DNA of 64,000 nt from an uncultured Ignavibacteriota bacterium (GCA_903900335.1 CAIUMP010000061.1:1-64000); one strand, 5' to 3'. Shown: positions 10,086-19,945, numbered from the stretch's first letter. A program made the numbers and translations. The notes: generated by a model not told the origin, from the sequence alone.

Positions 10086-11258
10086 ATGACGGTGAGAACT
10101 TCACGCCCCTTCTCTCGATTCGGGAGGGGGCTTTCTATTGCACTCCTGCTACTGTGCATTACCCGCTCGACCCATGCGCAAAACGCTAAGGCCGATTCGC
10201 TCGCGTGGTACCAATCTATCACTGTCAATGGATTGGTGAGCGCAAGTACAACCGTCAATTTCAATCACCCATCGGATAACCTGAATCGACTGAGGGTGTT
10301 CGATATTGACGCCAACTCGATAAATCTCGACCTCCTCTCACTCACCGTCCATCACGAACCCGCCGTTGGCGAGGCCGGCTTCCGCGCGGATATTTCGGTC
10401 GGCCCAAACATTCCGCGATTGATTCATTCCGCTGGCATGGCCAATGGAGATTGGGATCTGACACAGGCGTATGCCTCCTATGTTGCTGAGATCGGTGCCG
10501 GACTCAGGTTCGATATGGGTAAGTTCATTGCGCCTTTAGGCTACGAGTACATTGATCGATTTGATGGGCTCAACGACAACGCATCCCATTCCTTTCTCTT
10601 CGGATACGCGGTTCCATTCACTACGACAGGAGTACGAGTCACCTATCCGTTCAGCGACGTCTTTTCCGTCTGTGGTATGGTAGCAAACGGATGGGATAAT
10701 TCCGTCGACAACAATACGGCCAAAACATACTGTCTACTACTCTCCTTGCTTCCATCCTCCACCTCAAGCTTCATCCTAACAGCGATCCGTGGTGCGGAGA
10801 AGCCTGGGAATGCCACTGACATGCGCTCCGTGCTGGATCTCGTTGCCTCGTTCAAGATCGGTGAGCGCATCACCGTCGGGGTCAACGGCGATTATGGAAT
10901 GGAGCAGAATGATCAGCGCAGCTCGTTGTTCGCCGACACTTCGCACGGCGATCTTGTCATTAACAGCTACGGAGATGCAACGTGGGACGGCATTGCGGGC
11001 TATATTCGATATACTATCAGTGACAAATTCGCCTTCATTCTTCGTGCCGAAGTTTTCGACGACCCTCAAGGAGTACGAACTGGAACACCACAGACTCTTC
11101 ACGGATACACGCTCACTCCAGAATGGAAACCAACAGCACACTTTGTGCTTCGGGGTGACCTGCGCAATGATAGATCCACTGCCTACGTCTTCGATCACGA
11201 CGGTGCGCGTTGGGGTTCGCAATTGACGGCAAGTATTAACGCACTATACTCATTCTGA
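10086..11258 (+). CDS. Outer-membrane beta-barrel porin (OmpL/BBP2-like)
   Basis: Signal peptide; beta-strand pattern; FDMGKFIAPLGYEYIDRFDGLNDNASHSFLFGYAVPFTTTGVRV; C-terminal aromatic residue (SINALYSF). Start revised to ATG 10086 to avoid the overlap with amt. Confidence 0.7.
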   Translation: MTVRTSRPFSRFGRGLSIALLLLCITRSTHAQNAKADSLAWYQSITVNGLVSASTTVNFNHPSDNLNRLRVFDIDANSINLDLLSLTVHHEPAVGEAGFRADISVGPNIPRLIHSAGMANGDWDLTQAYASYVAEIGAGLRFDMGKFIAPLGYEYIDRFDGLNDNASHSFLFGYAVPFTTTGVRVTYPFSDVFSVCGMVANGWDNSVDNNTAKTYCLLLSLLPSSTSSFILTAIRGAEKPGNATDMRSVLDLVASFKIGERITVGVNGDYGMEQNDQRSSLFADTSHGDLVINSYGDATWDGIAGYIRYTISDKFAFILRAEVFDDPQGVRTGTPQTLHGYTLTPEWKPTAHFVLRGDLRNDRSTAYVFDHDGARWGSQLTASINALYSF

Positions 11259-11263
11259 GCACC

Positions 11264-11776
11264 GTGCACGTCGTTCGTGAAACACCGCGTCTCCTGCTCT
11301 CACGGTACACTTTAAAATATGTAGCGCTTCTGCATCCCATCACATCCGACAAGGAGACGATGAGCTATTATCCAGCGCCATTCTCGTTAGAACAGACTGC
11401 GGCCTGGATCGAGAGGAGCATCAAATGTTACGAAGAGTTTGGGTTTGGACGCTACGGAGTGTTCCTGAAGGATACGCTTGAATTCATAGGCTGTGTAGGC
11501 TTCTTCAGAACCGAGGTAAATGGCGAGGAAGAGAATGACCTGGGGTACATTCTTGGCAAGCCGTATTGGCATCACGGCTACGCGACGGAAGCTGCGCAAG
11601 CGTGCATCGACATGGCGAAAGAGAATGCGTGGTTCAGTCGTATTGTCATCCAGATGGCGGTAGAACACACGGCATCCCGACAAGTGGCAGGGCGGTTAGG
11701 GGCGAAACTGGAATCGCAGTTCATCAAGCACCGAAATCGAGGGAAGCTGACAAATTTGTTTGTGCTCGACATCTAG
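11264..11776 (+). CDS. GNAT-family N-acetyltransferase (RimJ/RimL-like)
   Basis: ETPRLLLSRYTLKY...GRYGVFLKDTLEFIGCVGF...DLGYILGKPYWHHGYATEAAQACIDMA. Confidence 0.88.
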   Translation: MHVVRETPRLLLSRYTLKYVALLHPITSDKETMSYYPAPFSLEQTAAWIERSIKCYEEFGFGRYGVFLKDTLEFIGCVGFFRTEVNGEEENDLGYILGKPYWHHGYATEAAQACIDMAKENAWFSRIVIQMAVEHTASRQVAGRLGAKLESQFIKHRNRGKLTNLFVLDI

Positions 11777-11800
11777 GATGCCACGCTCAAGGTGATACCG

Positions 11801-12478
11801 TCATGGCTTGACAAGCTCTGGATAGTCCCTCTGAAACTTGTCCACCTCCGGTTTCGTCACATGCGCCACATAACTTTGATTGGGATGATGCCGAAAGTAC
11901 TTAATATGATAATCTTCCGCACGATAAAATGTTGTGAATGGAGCTACTTCCGTCACGATAGGAGCGCGGTACTTCTGTGACTCCGTGAGCTTCGTAATAT
12001 ATAGCTGTATTGCCTCCTTCTGCGAGGCATCATGAAAGAAAACCGCAGAACGGTACTGCGGGCCTTCGTCAGGTTCTTGAAAGTCCTTTGTGGTGGGGTC
12101 ATGCTCGGCGAAAAACACTTCCAACAACTTCTCATACGTGATAACCTTGGGGTCAAATGTGACCTCTACTGACTCGGCATAGCGCGTCTTACCAGTGCCA
12201 ACCTGTTCGTAGGATGGATTAGGCTCCGTGCCCCCACAGTAGCCCGGTAGAGCCTCTTTCACACCTTTGATCTCTGAGAATATCTCTTCGGAATGCCAGA
12301 AGCACCCCATCGCGAACGTGGCGTGTTGCAGCGTGGAGTCCTTCGCAATTACCAATTGCTTGCTTTCCCCACCGGCTCCGGCTCTGGAGTGGCAGGAAAT
12401 AAGTAGTATCGCCGTGGCGAGAAAGAGGCTAGATTTATTCATCTGGCTACGTACGATGACAACTACTGTCGGTTTCAA
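11801..12478 (-). CDS. msrA: Peptide methionine sulfoxide reductase MsrA, predicted lipoprotein
   Basis: ATFAMGCFWHSEEIFSEIKGVKEALPGYCGGTEPNPSYEQVGTGKTRYAESVEVTFDP; lipobox-like LLISC after MNKSSLFLATAI (start probably near 12442). Confidence 0.92.
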   Translation of the reverse strand: MKPTVVVIVRSQMNKSSLFLATAILLISCHSRAGAGGESKQLVIAKDSTLQHATFAMGCFWHSEEIFSEIKGVKEALPGYCGGTEPNPSYEQVGTGKTRYAESVEVTFDPKVITYEKLLEVFFAEHDPTTKDFQEPDEGPQYRSAVFFHDASQKEAIQLYITKLTESQKYRAPIVTEVAPFTTFYRAEDYHIKYFRHHPNQSYVAHVTKPEVDKFQRDYPELVKP

Positions 12479-12539
12479 CCGAGCACGTAGCTGCTAGCTT
12501 ATGGCCCGCCCTGAACTTTCAAATCTGCCGAAGGCCGGG

Positions 12540-12950
12540 TTAAGCTTTTTTCCTCCAGCCGCCAAGGATGGCACCCATGATGACCAGAGAGATCACCGGA
12601 TACATTCCATCGATCAAGGCGAGTGTCTCAGGTCGGCCCGAGAAACGGTAATTCGTGGCGAAGGCAACGAGGATCGTACAGAATCCCAATATCAACCCAA
12701 GGCGAGCACCTTCCATCGCGGTCGTCATCTTCAGCCGACCCAGAAGCCAGGTCATCAACAGCGCCATCATTAGCGACATGAAGATAGAGTAAAGATACGG
12801 AAGAGCGCCGGCCGACATTGTCGCGGTCGGAGAAATATTGTTTAGGGACATCCAAGTCGAAGCGAAGATCCCACTATACCAAAGACCTCCGAGGAGAGCG
12901 TGCATAACTACACATGCTAGGATCGCCAGGTAATTCATTTGTGATTTCAT
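12540..12950 (-). CDS. DUF1761-like integral membrane protein
   Basis: MNYLAILACVVMHALLGGLWYSGIFASTWMSLN...; small 4-TM pattern typical of DUF1761. Confidence 0.7.
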   Translation of the reverse strand: MKSQMNYLAILACVVMHALLGGLWYSGIFASTWMSLNNISPTATMSAGALPYLYSIFMSLMMALLMTWLLGRLKMTTAMEGARLGLILGFCTILVAFATNYRFSGRPETLALIDGMYPVISLVIMGAILGGWRKKA

Positions 12951-13120
12951 GGAACAACAGAAGTAGTTTTAGACAAGATGGATGAGCCACTTCGCCAACC
13001 GTGGGAATACGGCCATCCGCAACGGCTCGAAAATACGACGATTCTATGGAGCCACCACGAAATCTCCTGTACGCGCCGTGGATACGACGGCGAAGGAGAA
13101 ACCTTTCGTATTTTCGTAGG

Positions 13121-13987
13121 ATGATGCGATACGCACTCTACTTATTCTTGCTTCTGACGCTGGTCCCTAGTGTGATGCGCGCCCAGTCCGGACAACCCAT
13201 GGCCTCACCGCGCACCGTTGCGCTATTATGGAGCGATGTGGCGGACGCGACCGACATGCGGGCGCCTACACCAGCGATGCGCCCCGACACCTCCTCTCGA
13301 GTGGAAGCAGATTTGATGACAACGCCAACGGGACTGGCAGGAAGTTGGACGGCTGGCTTGTCTGGGCATTATGCTGTCACCTCGCTGGATAGACTCGGTG
13401 CATCCTTTAGCCGCTATCAATTTCAAGATATTTACTCTTCGGAGATCATAGGAGTGCAGTACTCTCGCACGTTCCTCGTGGATTCGCTCCGACGTGCCTC
13501 AGGCGGAATTCGCCTCCGTTATGGTTCACAGGACTTTGGGCCACAATACGTGCCGCTCAATGATCTCACCATGGATTTCGGCGTATCCTTCGATCTCAAC
13601 GCTCAGCTAGCACTTGGCTTTGCCGCTACGCACATACTGAGCCTCTACAACAACCAGGGTATACAGACGGAGCATCGCACCGAATTCTTCGGACTGAGTT
13701 ACCGTAGCGAACGCAAGGACCGATCCTCTAAATTCATCCTCGATGCTGCCGCCGAGTCCAGCGAAAGCTCCTCTATCGCGATGCACGTCGGGGTCGAATA
13801 TTCCTTTGCGCTGGACGATGGTTACGCAAACAAATATTTGTCGATTCGGGCTGGAGTTGAGACCCTCACGCATCTTCTCGCCGGTGGTTTCGGGATCATG
13901 TTCGGAGAGACCCAGCTCGACTTCGTACTGCTGCATCATCCTGATCTCGGGAGTTCACTTAGCTTTGGTCTATCCTACCCGCTGTGA
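13121..13987 (+). CDS. Hypothetical outer-membrane beta-barrel protein
   Basis: Signal peptide MMRYALYLFLLLTLVPSVMRAQ; alternating beta-strand pattern; ends SLSFGLSYPL. The ORF extends upstream to 13001. Confidence 0.6.
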   Translation: MMRYALYLFLLLTLVPSVMRAQSGQPMASPRTVALLWSDVADATDMRAPTPAMRPDTSSRVEADLMTTPTGLAGSWTAGLSGHYAVTSLDRLGASFSRYQFQDIYSSEIIGVQYSRTFLVDSLRRASGGIRLRYGSQDFGPQYVPLNDLTMDFGVSFDLNAQLALGFAATHILSLYNNQGIQTEHRTEFFGLSYRSERKDRSSKFILDAAAESSESSSIAMHVGVEYSFALDDGYANKYLSIRAGVETLTHLLAGGFGIMFGETQLDFVLLHHPDLGSSLSFGLSYPL

Positions 13988-15963
13988 CGAGCCGATGGCA
14001 CATCGTGGTTGTACTGTTGCACGCCGGCCTTGTGCTTCTGCCTAGCGTTTCGGTGGCTCAGACCGAACGCCATCACGTTCCTCCGAACGACTCTGCAATT
14101 CACTCAACATCCTCCTCTCTCGTCGATGAGGAAGGAAGGCAGCTTCTTGACGAGCCGGGTGGTTCCTCCGTTGACCCCGATGCGTTGTTCGATTATCTCG
14201 ATGGGCTCCCATCAACGCCGAAAACAAATATCACCAACATTCATGGGGACCCAGCAACATCCTGGATCGCCGCACATCAGGCGGTGCGCAATCTGATCGA
14301 ACACCGGCAGAACAGCGGCGATTCTGCGACTCGATTCTCCTTGCGATCCCGTGCTGCCTCCTCGTTCAATGCGAACGACCAGCAAGGTTACAAGTCCGGA
14401 GAATACCTTGGTTCTCCGTACGCCGTCTACAACCGCTTGCGGGCATCTTCGCAGTTGTTCGATTTGGGTGTTGTGATACAGAAGAGGGCCTGGGAATCGG
14501 AGTTTGCCGATCAATTCAATGGCTTTGTCTCCCTGAAGAATCCGTTGGAAGTATTCGGAGCTTTTCAAGTACGCCGTGCCATCGCTGGAGACTATTCGCT
14601 TTCCTTCGGAGATGGGTTACTATTCGGTGGTGGAGCGACCGTGAGCAAGAGTTCAGACGCGGTTTCTGGGGTGGAGCAACGGGGGTTCGGATTTAAGGGC
14701 ACTCTCGGTAACGCGCCATCGAGTAGTTATAGAGGGGGCGCAATCGAATTGGGACTCGGGCCGGTCAACGTCACAGCATTCGGTTCGTCTCGGTTTGTCG
14801 ATGCGAATGTGCAGGGCGATACAATTCGCACGCTCTATTCAACGCCCTATCATCGGACACCGGCTGAACTTGCACTGAAGAACATTGAAGGGATGCATAT
14901 GTCGGGTATCCGAGTCGGTGCAACGAATGGTGATACCTCTTCGCTAAACCTTTCCCTTGGTGTGACAGCCATGTCATTCTATTACGATGCTCCTTACGCC
15001 GGAACCCCGGGAGCACCGTTCTTTGGCACCACCATGCGCGCCGGCAGCATTGATGCTCTTGCCATCGGCGGGCACGCCTCCCTTTCCGGGGAGCTTGCCG
15101 AGAGTGTCGACGCCCGTGCCGCTCAATCTGCGTGGATAGTAACCTGTCTTGCGGAACCGTTTCCCTCTGTAGGACTCTCGGCACTCTATCGTCATGTACC
15201 GAATGGCTTCGTCTCACCCTTCGGTCAAATCTCGGGCGAGGCGGTTTCATCGCTCGGCAACGCAAACGGCATCTATCTTGGTGTCACGGTTGTACCGTTC
15301 GAAGGAGTCTTGCGAGTCAATGCGTACGCTGACTTTGAAAACACATTACTCCCATCAACTACTGTCTTCGATAAGCAGACGCACGATTATCTGGCCGCCG
15401 CTCATTTGACTGCGATCCTCAACCGACTCGATCTGGATATGATAGTCAGAAGCACGACGCGCCAAGGAATTGTGACGATCGCTGGCGGTTTACGACCCGA
15501 ATATGCCACTGTTGCTCGGGAGAAGTCCACGATACGGATCGAGGCACACTATCACCTGACGGACGTCCTGAGCCTGCGATCGAGGGCTGAGCTGGTGATC
15601 GCTCCGCTTCCGTCGGAATCGGTTGAACACGGATTCCTCCTACTCCAAGAACTCCGGGCGACCGGGCTCCCGAATCGAACCAGCGTACAATTCGATGTTT
15701 GTCGATTCCAAACCGACTCGTTCAATTCGGCGCTATATCTATACCAGGGGATAGTCCCTGGCTCCGGGGCGGTTTCACTGCTTGATAGCAAGGGGTGGCA
15801 TTTTGGCATCCGAACCACCACTCGTGTTTTCTCGGAGCTTGCAGTTTCTTTGGCAGCCACGGGTTCCATCTACGATTCATCGCGCACCCTCGGCAGCGGA
15901 CCAACTGCCAGAACAGGAACGACCGACGTTACCGGGTATCTGCAGCTGGAAGTTACGTTGTGA
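13984..15963 (+). CDS. Hypothetical outer-membrane beta-barrel protein
   Basis: GTG start overlaps the previous stop; signal peptide; LFDYLDGLPS... N-terminal segment followed by beta-rich repeats; 659 aa. Confidence 0.6.
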   Translation: MTSRWHIVVVLLHAGLVLLPSVSVAQTERHHVPPNDSAIHSTSSSLVDEEGRQLLDEPGGSSVDPDALFDYLDGLPSTPKTNITNIHGDPATSWIAAHQAVRNLIEHRQNSGDSATRFSLRSRAASSFNANDQQGYKSGEYLGSPYAVYNRLRASSQLFDLGVVIQKRAWESEFADQFNGFVSLKNPLEVFGAFQVRRAIAGDYSLSFGDGLLFGGGATVSKSSDAVSGVEQRGFGFKGTLGNAPSSSYRGGAIELGLGPVNVTAFGSSRFVDANVQGDTIRTLYSTPYHRTPAELALKNIEGMHMSGIRVGATNGDTSSLNLSLGVTAMSFYYDAPYAGTPGAPFFGTTMRAGSIDALAIGGHASLSGELAESVDARAAQSAWIVTCLAEPFPSVGLSALYRHVPNGFVSPFGQISGEAVSSLGNANGIYLGVTVVPFEGVLRVNAYADFENTLLPSTTVFDKQTHDYLAAAHLTAILNRLDLDMIVRSTTRQGIVTIAGGLRPEYATVAREKSTIRIEAHYHLTDVLSLRSRAELVIAPLPSESVEHGFLLLQELRATGLPNRTSVQFDVCRFQTDSFNSALYLYQGIVPGSGAVSLLDSKGWHFGIRTTTRVFSELAVSLAATGSIYDSSRTLGSGPTARTGTTDVTGYLQLEVTL

Positions 15964-16930
15964 CCCTGCAATACCAAACATCGAAATACTCGCGCGAATC
16001 GGACCAGCGTTGCACGAGTTCAAAACCGGAGGCTTCAATGATCGCTGCGAATGCTTCGCGGGAATACTTGTAGGAATATTCGGTGACGATGTGCTCTCCT
16101 TCGGAAAGACGGATCTCGGTATCCTCTAGCTGGATGGATTGCCCAACAATGCTGACTAAGTGCATCTCGATTCGGCTTTCGAGCGTGTTGAAGAACGCGT
16201 GATGACGAAACTTGTCCGCCGAAAGTGTTGCATTGAACTCTCGATTGATGCGAGAAATGAGATTAAGATTGAAAGCTGCAGTAACGCCTCTTCGGTCGTC
16301 GTACGCTGCTTCGAGCGTCGCTGTCTCCTTTCTTCGGTCAAATCCAATGAGAAGATTTACTCCGGTACCCACGCTTGCCACAACGGAGCGTAAAAAACCG
16401 ACTGCTTCATCCGGTGTAAAATTACCTACCGTAGAACCAGGGAAGAATACCACGGTTTGAGCCGTGCGACTGTTAGGTTTTGGAAGGGAAAAACTCTCTG
16501 TGTAATCCGCACATACCGGCCAAACTTCAAGCTCGGGAAAGGCTTCGACAAGTTCTAACGAAGCATCCAGCAACTGCTCGCGGGAGATGTCGATAGGCAC
16601 GTAGGCGGCGGGTCGGTCCAGCGCTGCGAGGAGCATATTTGTTTTCAACCCGGCTCCGGTTCCGAACTCGATGACGAGGGCGTCGGGACCGACGAGGCTC
16701 GCGATCTCCGGTAGATACCTCTGTAGAATCGAAATCTCCGTGCGGGTGAGATAGTACTCATCAAGCTTGGTGATCTCTTCGAACAATTGTGAGCCACGTT
16801 CGTCATAGAAGAACTTGCTCGGAATGCGTTTCGGAGTCTGTATTAACCCAGCCAATACATCCTCTTTGAACGAATCGGTGGTCGGTTCGTGGTCGTGTAG
16901 AACGAGTGCTTCGTGTTGAGAAATATTCAT
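15953..16930 (-). CDS. egtD: L-histidine N(alpha)-methyltransferase (ergothioneine biosynthesis)
   Basis: GLIQTPKRIPSKFFYDERGSQLFEEITKLDEYYLTRTEISILQ; VFFPGSTVGNFTPDEAVGFLRSV. Confidence 0.95.
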   Translation of the reverse strand: MNISQHEALVLHDHEPTTDSFKEDVLAGLIQTPKRIPSKFFYDERGSQLFEEITKLDEYYLTRTEISILQRYLPEIASLVGPDALVIEFGTGAGLKTNMLLAALDRPAAYVPIDISREQLLDASLELVEAFPELEVWPVCADYTESFSLPKPNSRTAQTVVFFPGSTVGNFTPDEAVGFLRSVVASVGTGVNLLIGFDRRKETATLEAAYDDRRGVTAAFNLNLISRINREFNATLSADKFRHHAFFNTLESRIEMHLVSIVGQSIQLEDTEIRLSEGEHIVTEYSYKYSREAFAAIIEASGFELVQRWSDSREYFDVWYCRVTT

Positions 16931-16954
16931 GAGAGGCGTTTACAAGAGCAAAAT

Positions 16955-18232
16955 TTAGACATCCTTCGCTACGCGAATACCCGAGAACTGCCAGCGTGAC
17001 TCTGCCGGAAAGAAATTGCGATACGTCGAACGAATGTGATCGCCTGGTGTAGCGCACGAACCACCGCGAAGTACCATCTGATTCGACATAAATTTGCCGT
17101 TATACTCCCCGATTGCTCCCGGAGCAGGTTTGAAGCCCGGATATGGCAGATAGGCGCTCCGTGTCCACTCCCAGACATCCCCGAACATCTGAGCTAATGG
17201 CTCAGCGTGTTTGAGTGGAATAGGATGAAACGTACGAGTATCTAAAAAATTGCCTACCGCTGGGATATCACGGGCAGCGATCTCCCATTCGAACTCGGTT
17301 GGCAACCGCGCCCCACACCATGTGGCGAAGGCATCCGCTTCGTACTGACTAATATGTGTGACAGGCTCGGAATCCTCCACCGGCCGAAACCCCTGGAGTG
17401 TCATGTTCCACCAGTCACCTTCGTGCATCTCCCAATACTTCGGTGCCTGCCAGCTCTCCGCCAATAACCTTGCCCACCCATCCGAAAGCCACAGCGCCGA
17501 TGTCACATACCCCCCGTCGGCGATGAATTGTTTGTATTCCGCATTCGTGATAAGGCGATCCGCCAAAGCAAATTTTTGCAGGAAGACTCGATGACGTGGC
17601 CCCTCGTTGTCGAAGTAAAACCCACTACCCTCGGCACCAATTTCAACGACACCTTCGCCGAAGGCAGACCACGTCAGGGGAAGAATGCCTGAATTCCCAA
17701 TCTCTCGCGATTGATACATTGGAAGCAGTGGATTCATCGCAAGCACCGTCTTCACATCCGTGATGATCAACTCCTGATGCTGCTGCTCGTGATTGATGCC
17801 GAGCTCGATCAATGACTGTAGAGACTCGTCACCTCGCTCGATCAAGTGCTTCATCGCATCATTGACGTGGGCGCGATACTGGATCACCTCCGCGAGCGTG
17901 GGCCGGGACATCAGTCCACGCGCGGTGCGCGGTGTACGGTCCCCAACGGCATTGTAGTAGGAATTGAAGAGATAACCAAATTTTGGATGATACTCCTTGT
18001 AGCCTGCGACGTGTGGCACAAGCAGGAAAGTCTCGAAAAACCATGTCGTGTGCGCGAGCTGCCACTTCACAGGGCTGCATTCCACCGAACTCTGCACCAC
18101 GCAGTCTTCGATAGTCAGTGGCTCCACGAGGGACTCCGTTGTTTCTCGCACGTTGCCAAAGTGAGCAAGCAGATGCTCGGCTGCTTGCTTAGGTATCTCG
18201 TTGGGTGTTGCTCCCGGCATTTTCGTCTTCAT
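16955..18232 (-). CDS. egtB: Ergothioneine biosynthesis sulfoxide synthase EgtB
   Basis: INHEQQHQELIITDVKTVL (DinB-like ligand motif) and FGE-like C-term LRGGSCATPGDHIRSTYRNFFPAESRWQFSGIRVAKD. Confidence 0.95.
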   Translation of the reverse strand: MKTKMPGATPNEIPKQAAEHLLAHFGNVRETTESLVEPLTIEDCVVQSSVECSPVKWQLAHTTWFFETFLLVPHVAGYKEYHPKFGYLFNSYYNAVGDRTPRTARGLMSRPTLAEVIQYRAHVNDAMKHLIERGDESLQSLIELGINHEQQHQELIITDVKTVLAMNPLLPMYQSREIGNSGILPLTWSAFGEGVVEIGAEGSGFYFDNEGPRHRVFLQKFALADRLITNAEYKQFIADGGYVTSALWLSDGWARLLAESWQAPKYWEMHEGDWWNMTLQGFRPVEDSEPVTHISQYEADAFATWCGARLPTEFEWEIAARDIPAVGNFLDTRTFHPIPLKHAEPLAQMFGDVWEWTRSAYLPYPGFKPAPGAIGEYNGKFMSNQMVLRGGSCATPGDHIRSTYRNFFPAESRWQFSGIRVAKDV

Positions 18233-18674
18233 CCTTTCGCCTAATTCCTAACAGGTGCCCATCATCGTTTCTGGAATATACAACATTCCCGGATTCCGAT
18301 TCTGATGTTACCCAGAAGTTAATTATCACCGATTCCCTGCGAACCAGAAATTCAGCAACGGGAGTATGAATCGGCATTTGCGCGTGGGGCGGTTGGCACG
18401 CTCCTTGATGCAGTATTTGTCAGACAATTCAATTCAACAGGACTCACTTACGAGAAAAAGAATCAATAGCTTGCAACCCCGGGTGGAAATATCCACCATC
18501 GGCTGAGATTGGCCATCACCACCTACAAGGTCGGGTGCCCCATACACAGCCACTCGTTTCGAATTGGTCGTCCGCATGGACGCGACATTCTGGACGCCTG
18601 CGACGCAAATGAGATTCAGGGCATAAGAACCAGAAGTATCTTCGAGTGCAAATCTCTGTCGAAAAGAATATTCC

Positions 18675-18702
18675 AAAGAGGCTGTCGTGAGACAGCCTCT
18701 TT
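18675..18702. terminator. Perfect 12-bp stem hairpin, terminator-like
   Basis: AAAGAGGCTGTC GTGA GACAGCCTCTTT. Confidence 0.55.
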
Positions 18703-18880
18703 CCGTTCTGGACTGCAGCTTTCCACCCGGCACGGCTCGCCTTCCGTCGTCCAGTACTTAGACGGCTCCTCGCCGATAAACAGACGCTTTAGGGTATTCT
18801 CACGCTAATCGAACCCACTTCGTAACAGTCTCACTTAGTCCTCTTCGGCAAAGTAGTGAACCTCTTCGGCGGCAATTCGC

Positions 18881-18916
18881 TTTTGCACTCGGTCAGATGC
18901 AAAGTAGTAACTTTGC
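18881..18916 (+). promoter_or_regulatory. Bacteroidota-type promoter candidate (TTTG ... TAACTTTG) overlapping inverted repeat GCAAAGT-AGTA-ACTTTGC
   Basis: TTTTGCACTC at 18881, TAACTTTG at 18908-18915, then ATG of the GlsB-like gene at 18952; TTTGCACTC occurs twice. Confidence 0.4.
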
Positions 18917-18951
18917 ACTCAATTTCATCAATTTTAGTTCGTACCATCCAC

Positions 18952-19233
18952 ATGGCGTATCTTTGGATCGCACTGATCGGCCTCGCTGTGGGCGCGATTG
19001 CAAAAATTGTACTACCAGGCAGCGGCCCACGCGGAAAGAATCGCCCAGACCCTGGAGCGATCATTGTCACGATGATCGTCGGTATGCTCGGCGGCGTGTT
19101 CGGTGGCGTTGTCGCTCACGGTATGGATATTTGCACTTACTCGGAGCCAGCATGGTTCATAGCAGGCATCGCTGGTGCGAGCATACTCATACTTCTGTAC
19201 AATCGTGTTCTTGGAAAACGCAAACTCTCCTAA
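18952..19233 (+). CDS. GlsB/YeaQ/YmgE-family stress-response membrane protein
   Basis: MAYLWIALIGLAVGAIAKIVLPGSGPRGKNRPDPGAIIVTMIVGMLGGVFGG. Confidence 0.85.
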   Translation: MAYLWIALIGLAVGAIAKIVLPGSGPRGKNRPDPGAIIVTMIVGMLGGVFGGVVAHGMDICTYSEPAWFIAGIAGASILILLYNRVLGKRKLS

Positions 19234-19240
19234 ACCAGAA

Positions 19241-19945
19241 ATGTCTCGCAATATAGCGTACCTCACACGCGCCGCCTGCTTGCTCCTACTGGTGCTCTCC
19301 GTCGGGAGTTGCAACAAAGCTTCGGGCCCGGCGGCCTTGAATAGTTATCGCCCATACTCGATAGACCACGCGATAATGCACTTCGAGAACTTTGGCGAGG
19401 TTCGCGGCACAGAAGACCTATTTATTGACAGCTTTGGTCATTTGGAGGCCCATTACATTCACTCCGAACATGCTACACAGAAGGCATTTGAGGCGACGAT
19501 CACGCTGAGCATCAAGCATTGGGCCACAGCTACCATCATCGACACCGGCCACGGCCAAACGGTGCGCCTGAAAGATGTAACGCTGGATAGCCTGTACCAC
19601 CTACCCTCGGGTGATGTCCCCTCGGCCGAAGAACACTTTGGCAGTGTGTTTACGCAGCTGGGATACCACCAGGCCGGTGATACGACGTTGGCAGGCATAC
19701 ACATGCATATTTGGCAATTGGCCAGTGACCCCGTCTTCGTATTCGAGTGGCACGGCATTTTGGTTGGCCGCAAGATAGGTCCACCTGGGATGGGGATGGA
19801 ACTTCGACTTGTGTCCGTGGACACGACGAGCGCTGTCGATCCTGCTCGCTTCCAGTCACCCACGACCTACCCTATCCGCGACCTGGCATCCCCTCCGCCC
19901 GGAACCGTCCCGCCGACAATGCGTCACACTAAGGAGGACGAGTAG
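19241..19945 (+). CDS. Hypothetical lipoprotein
   Basis: MSRNIAYLTRAACLLLLVLSVGSCNKASG: signal peptide plus lipobox. Confidence 0.6.
   Translation: MSRNIAYLTRAACLLLLVLSVGSCNKASGPAALNSYRPYSIDHAIMHFENFGEVRGTEDLFIDSFGHLEAHYIHSEHATQKAFEATITLSIKHWATATIIDTGHGQTVRLKDVTLDSLYHLPSGDVPSAEEHFGSVFTQLGYHQAGDTTLAGIHMHIWQLASDPVFVFEWHGILVGRKIGPPGMGMELRLVSVDTTSAVDPARFQSPTTYPIRDLASPPPGTVPPTMRHTKEDE

Noticed and set aside
10105-10135. Hairpin GCCCCTTCTC...GGAGGGGGC after amt
   Set aside because: Lies within the porin coding sequence and has imperfect pairing; not convincing as a terminator.
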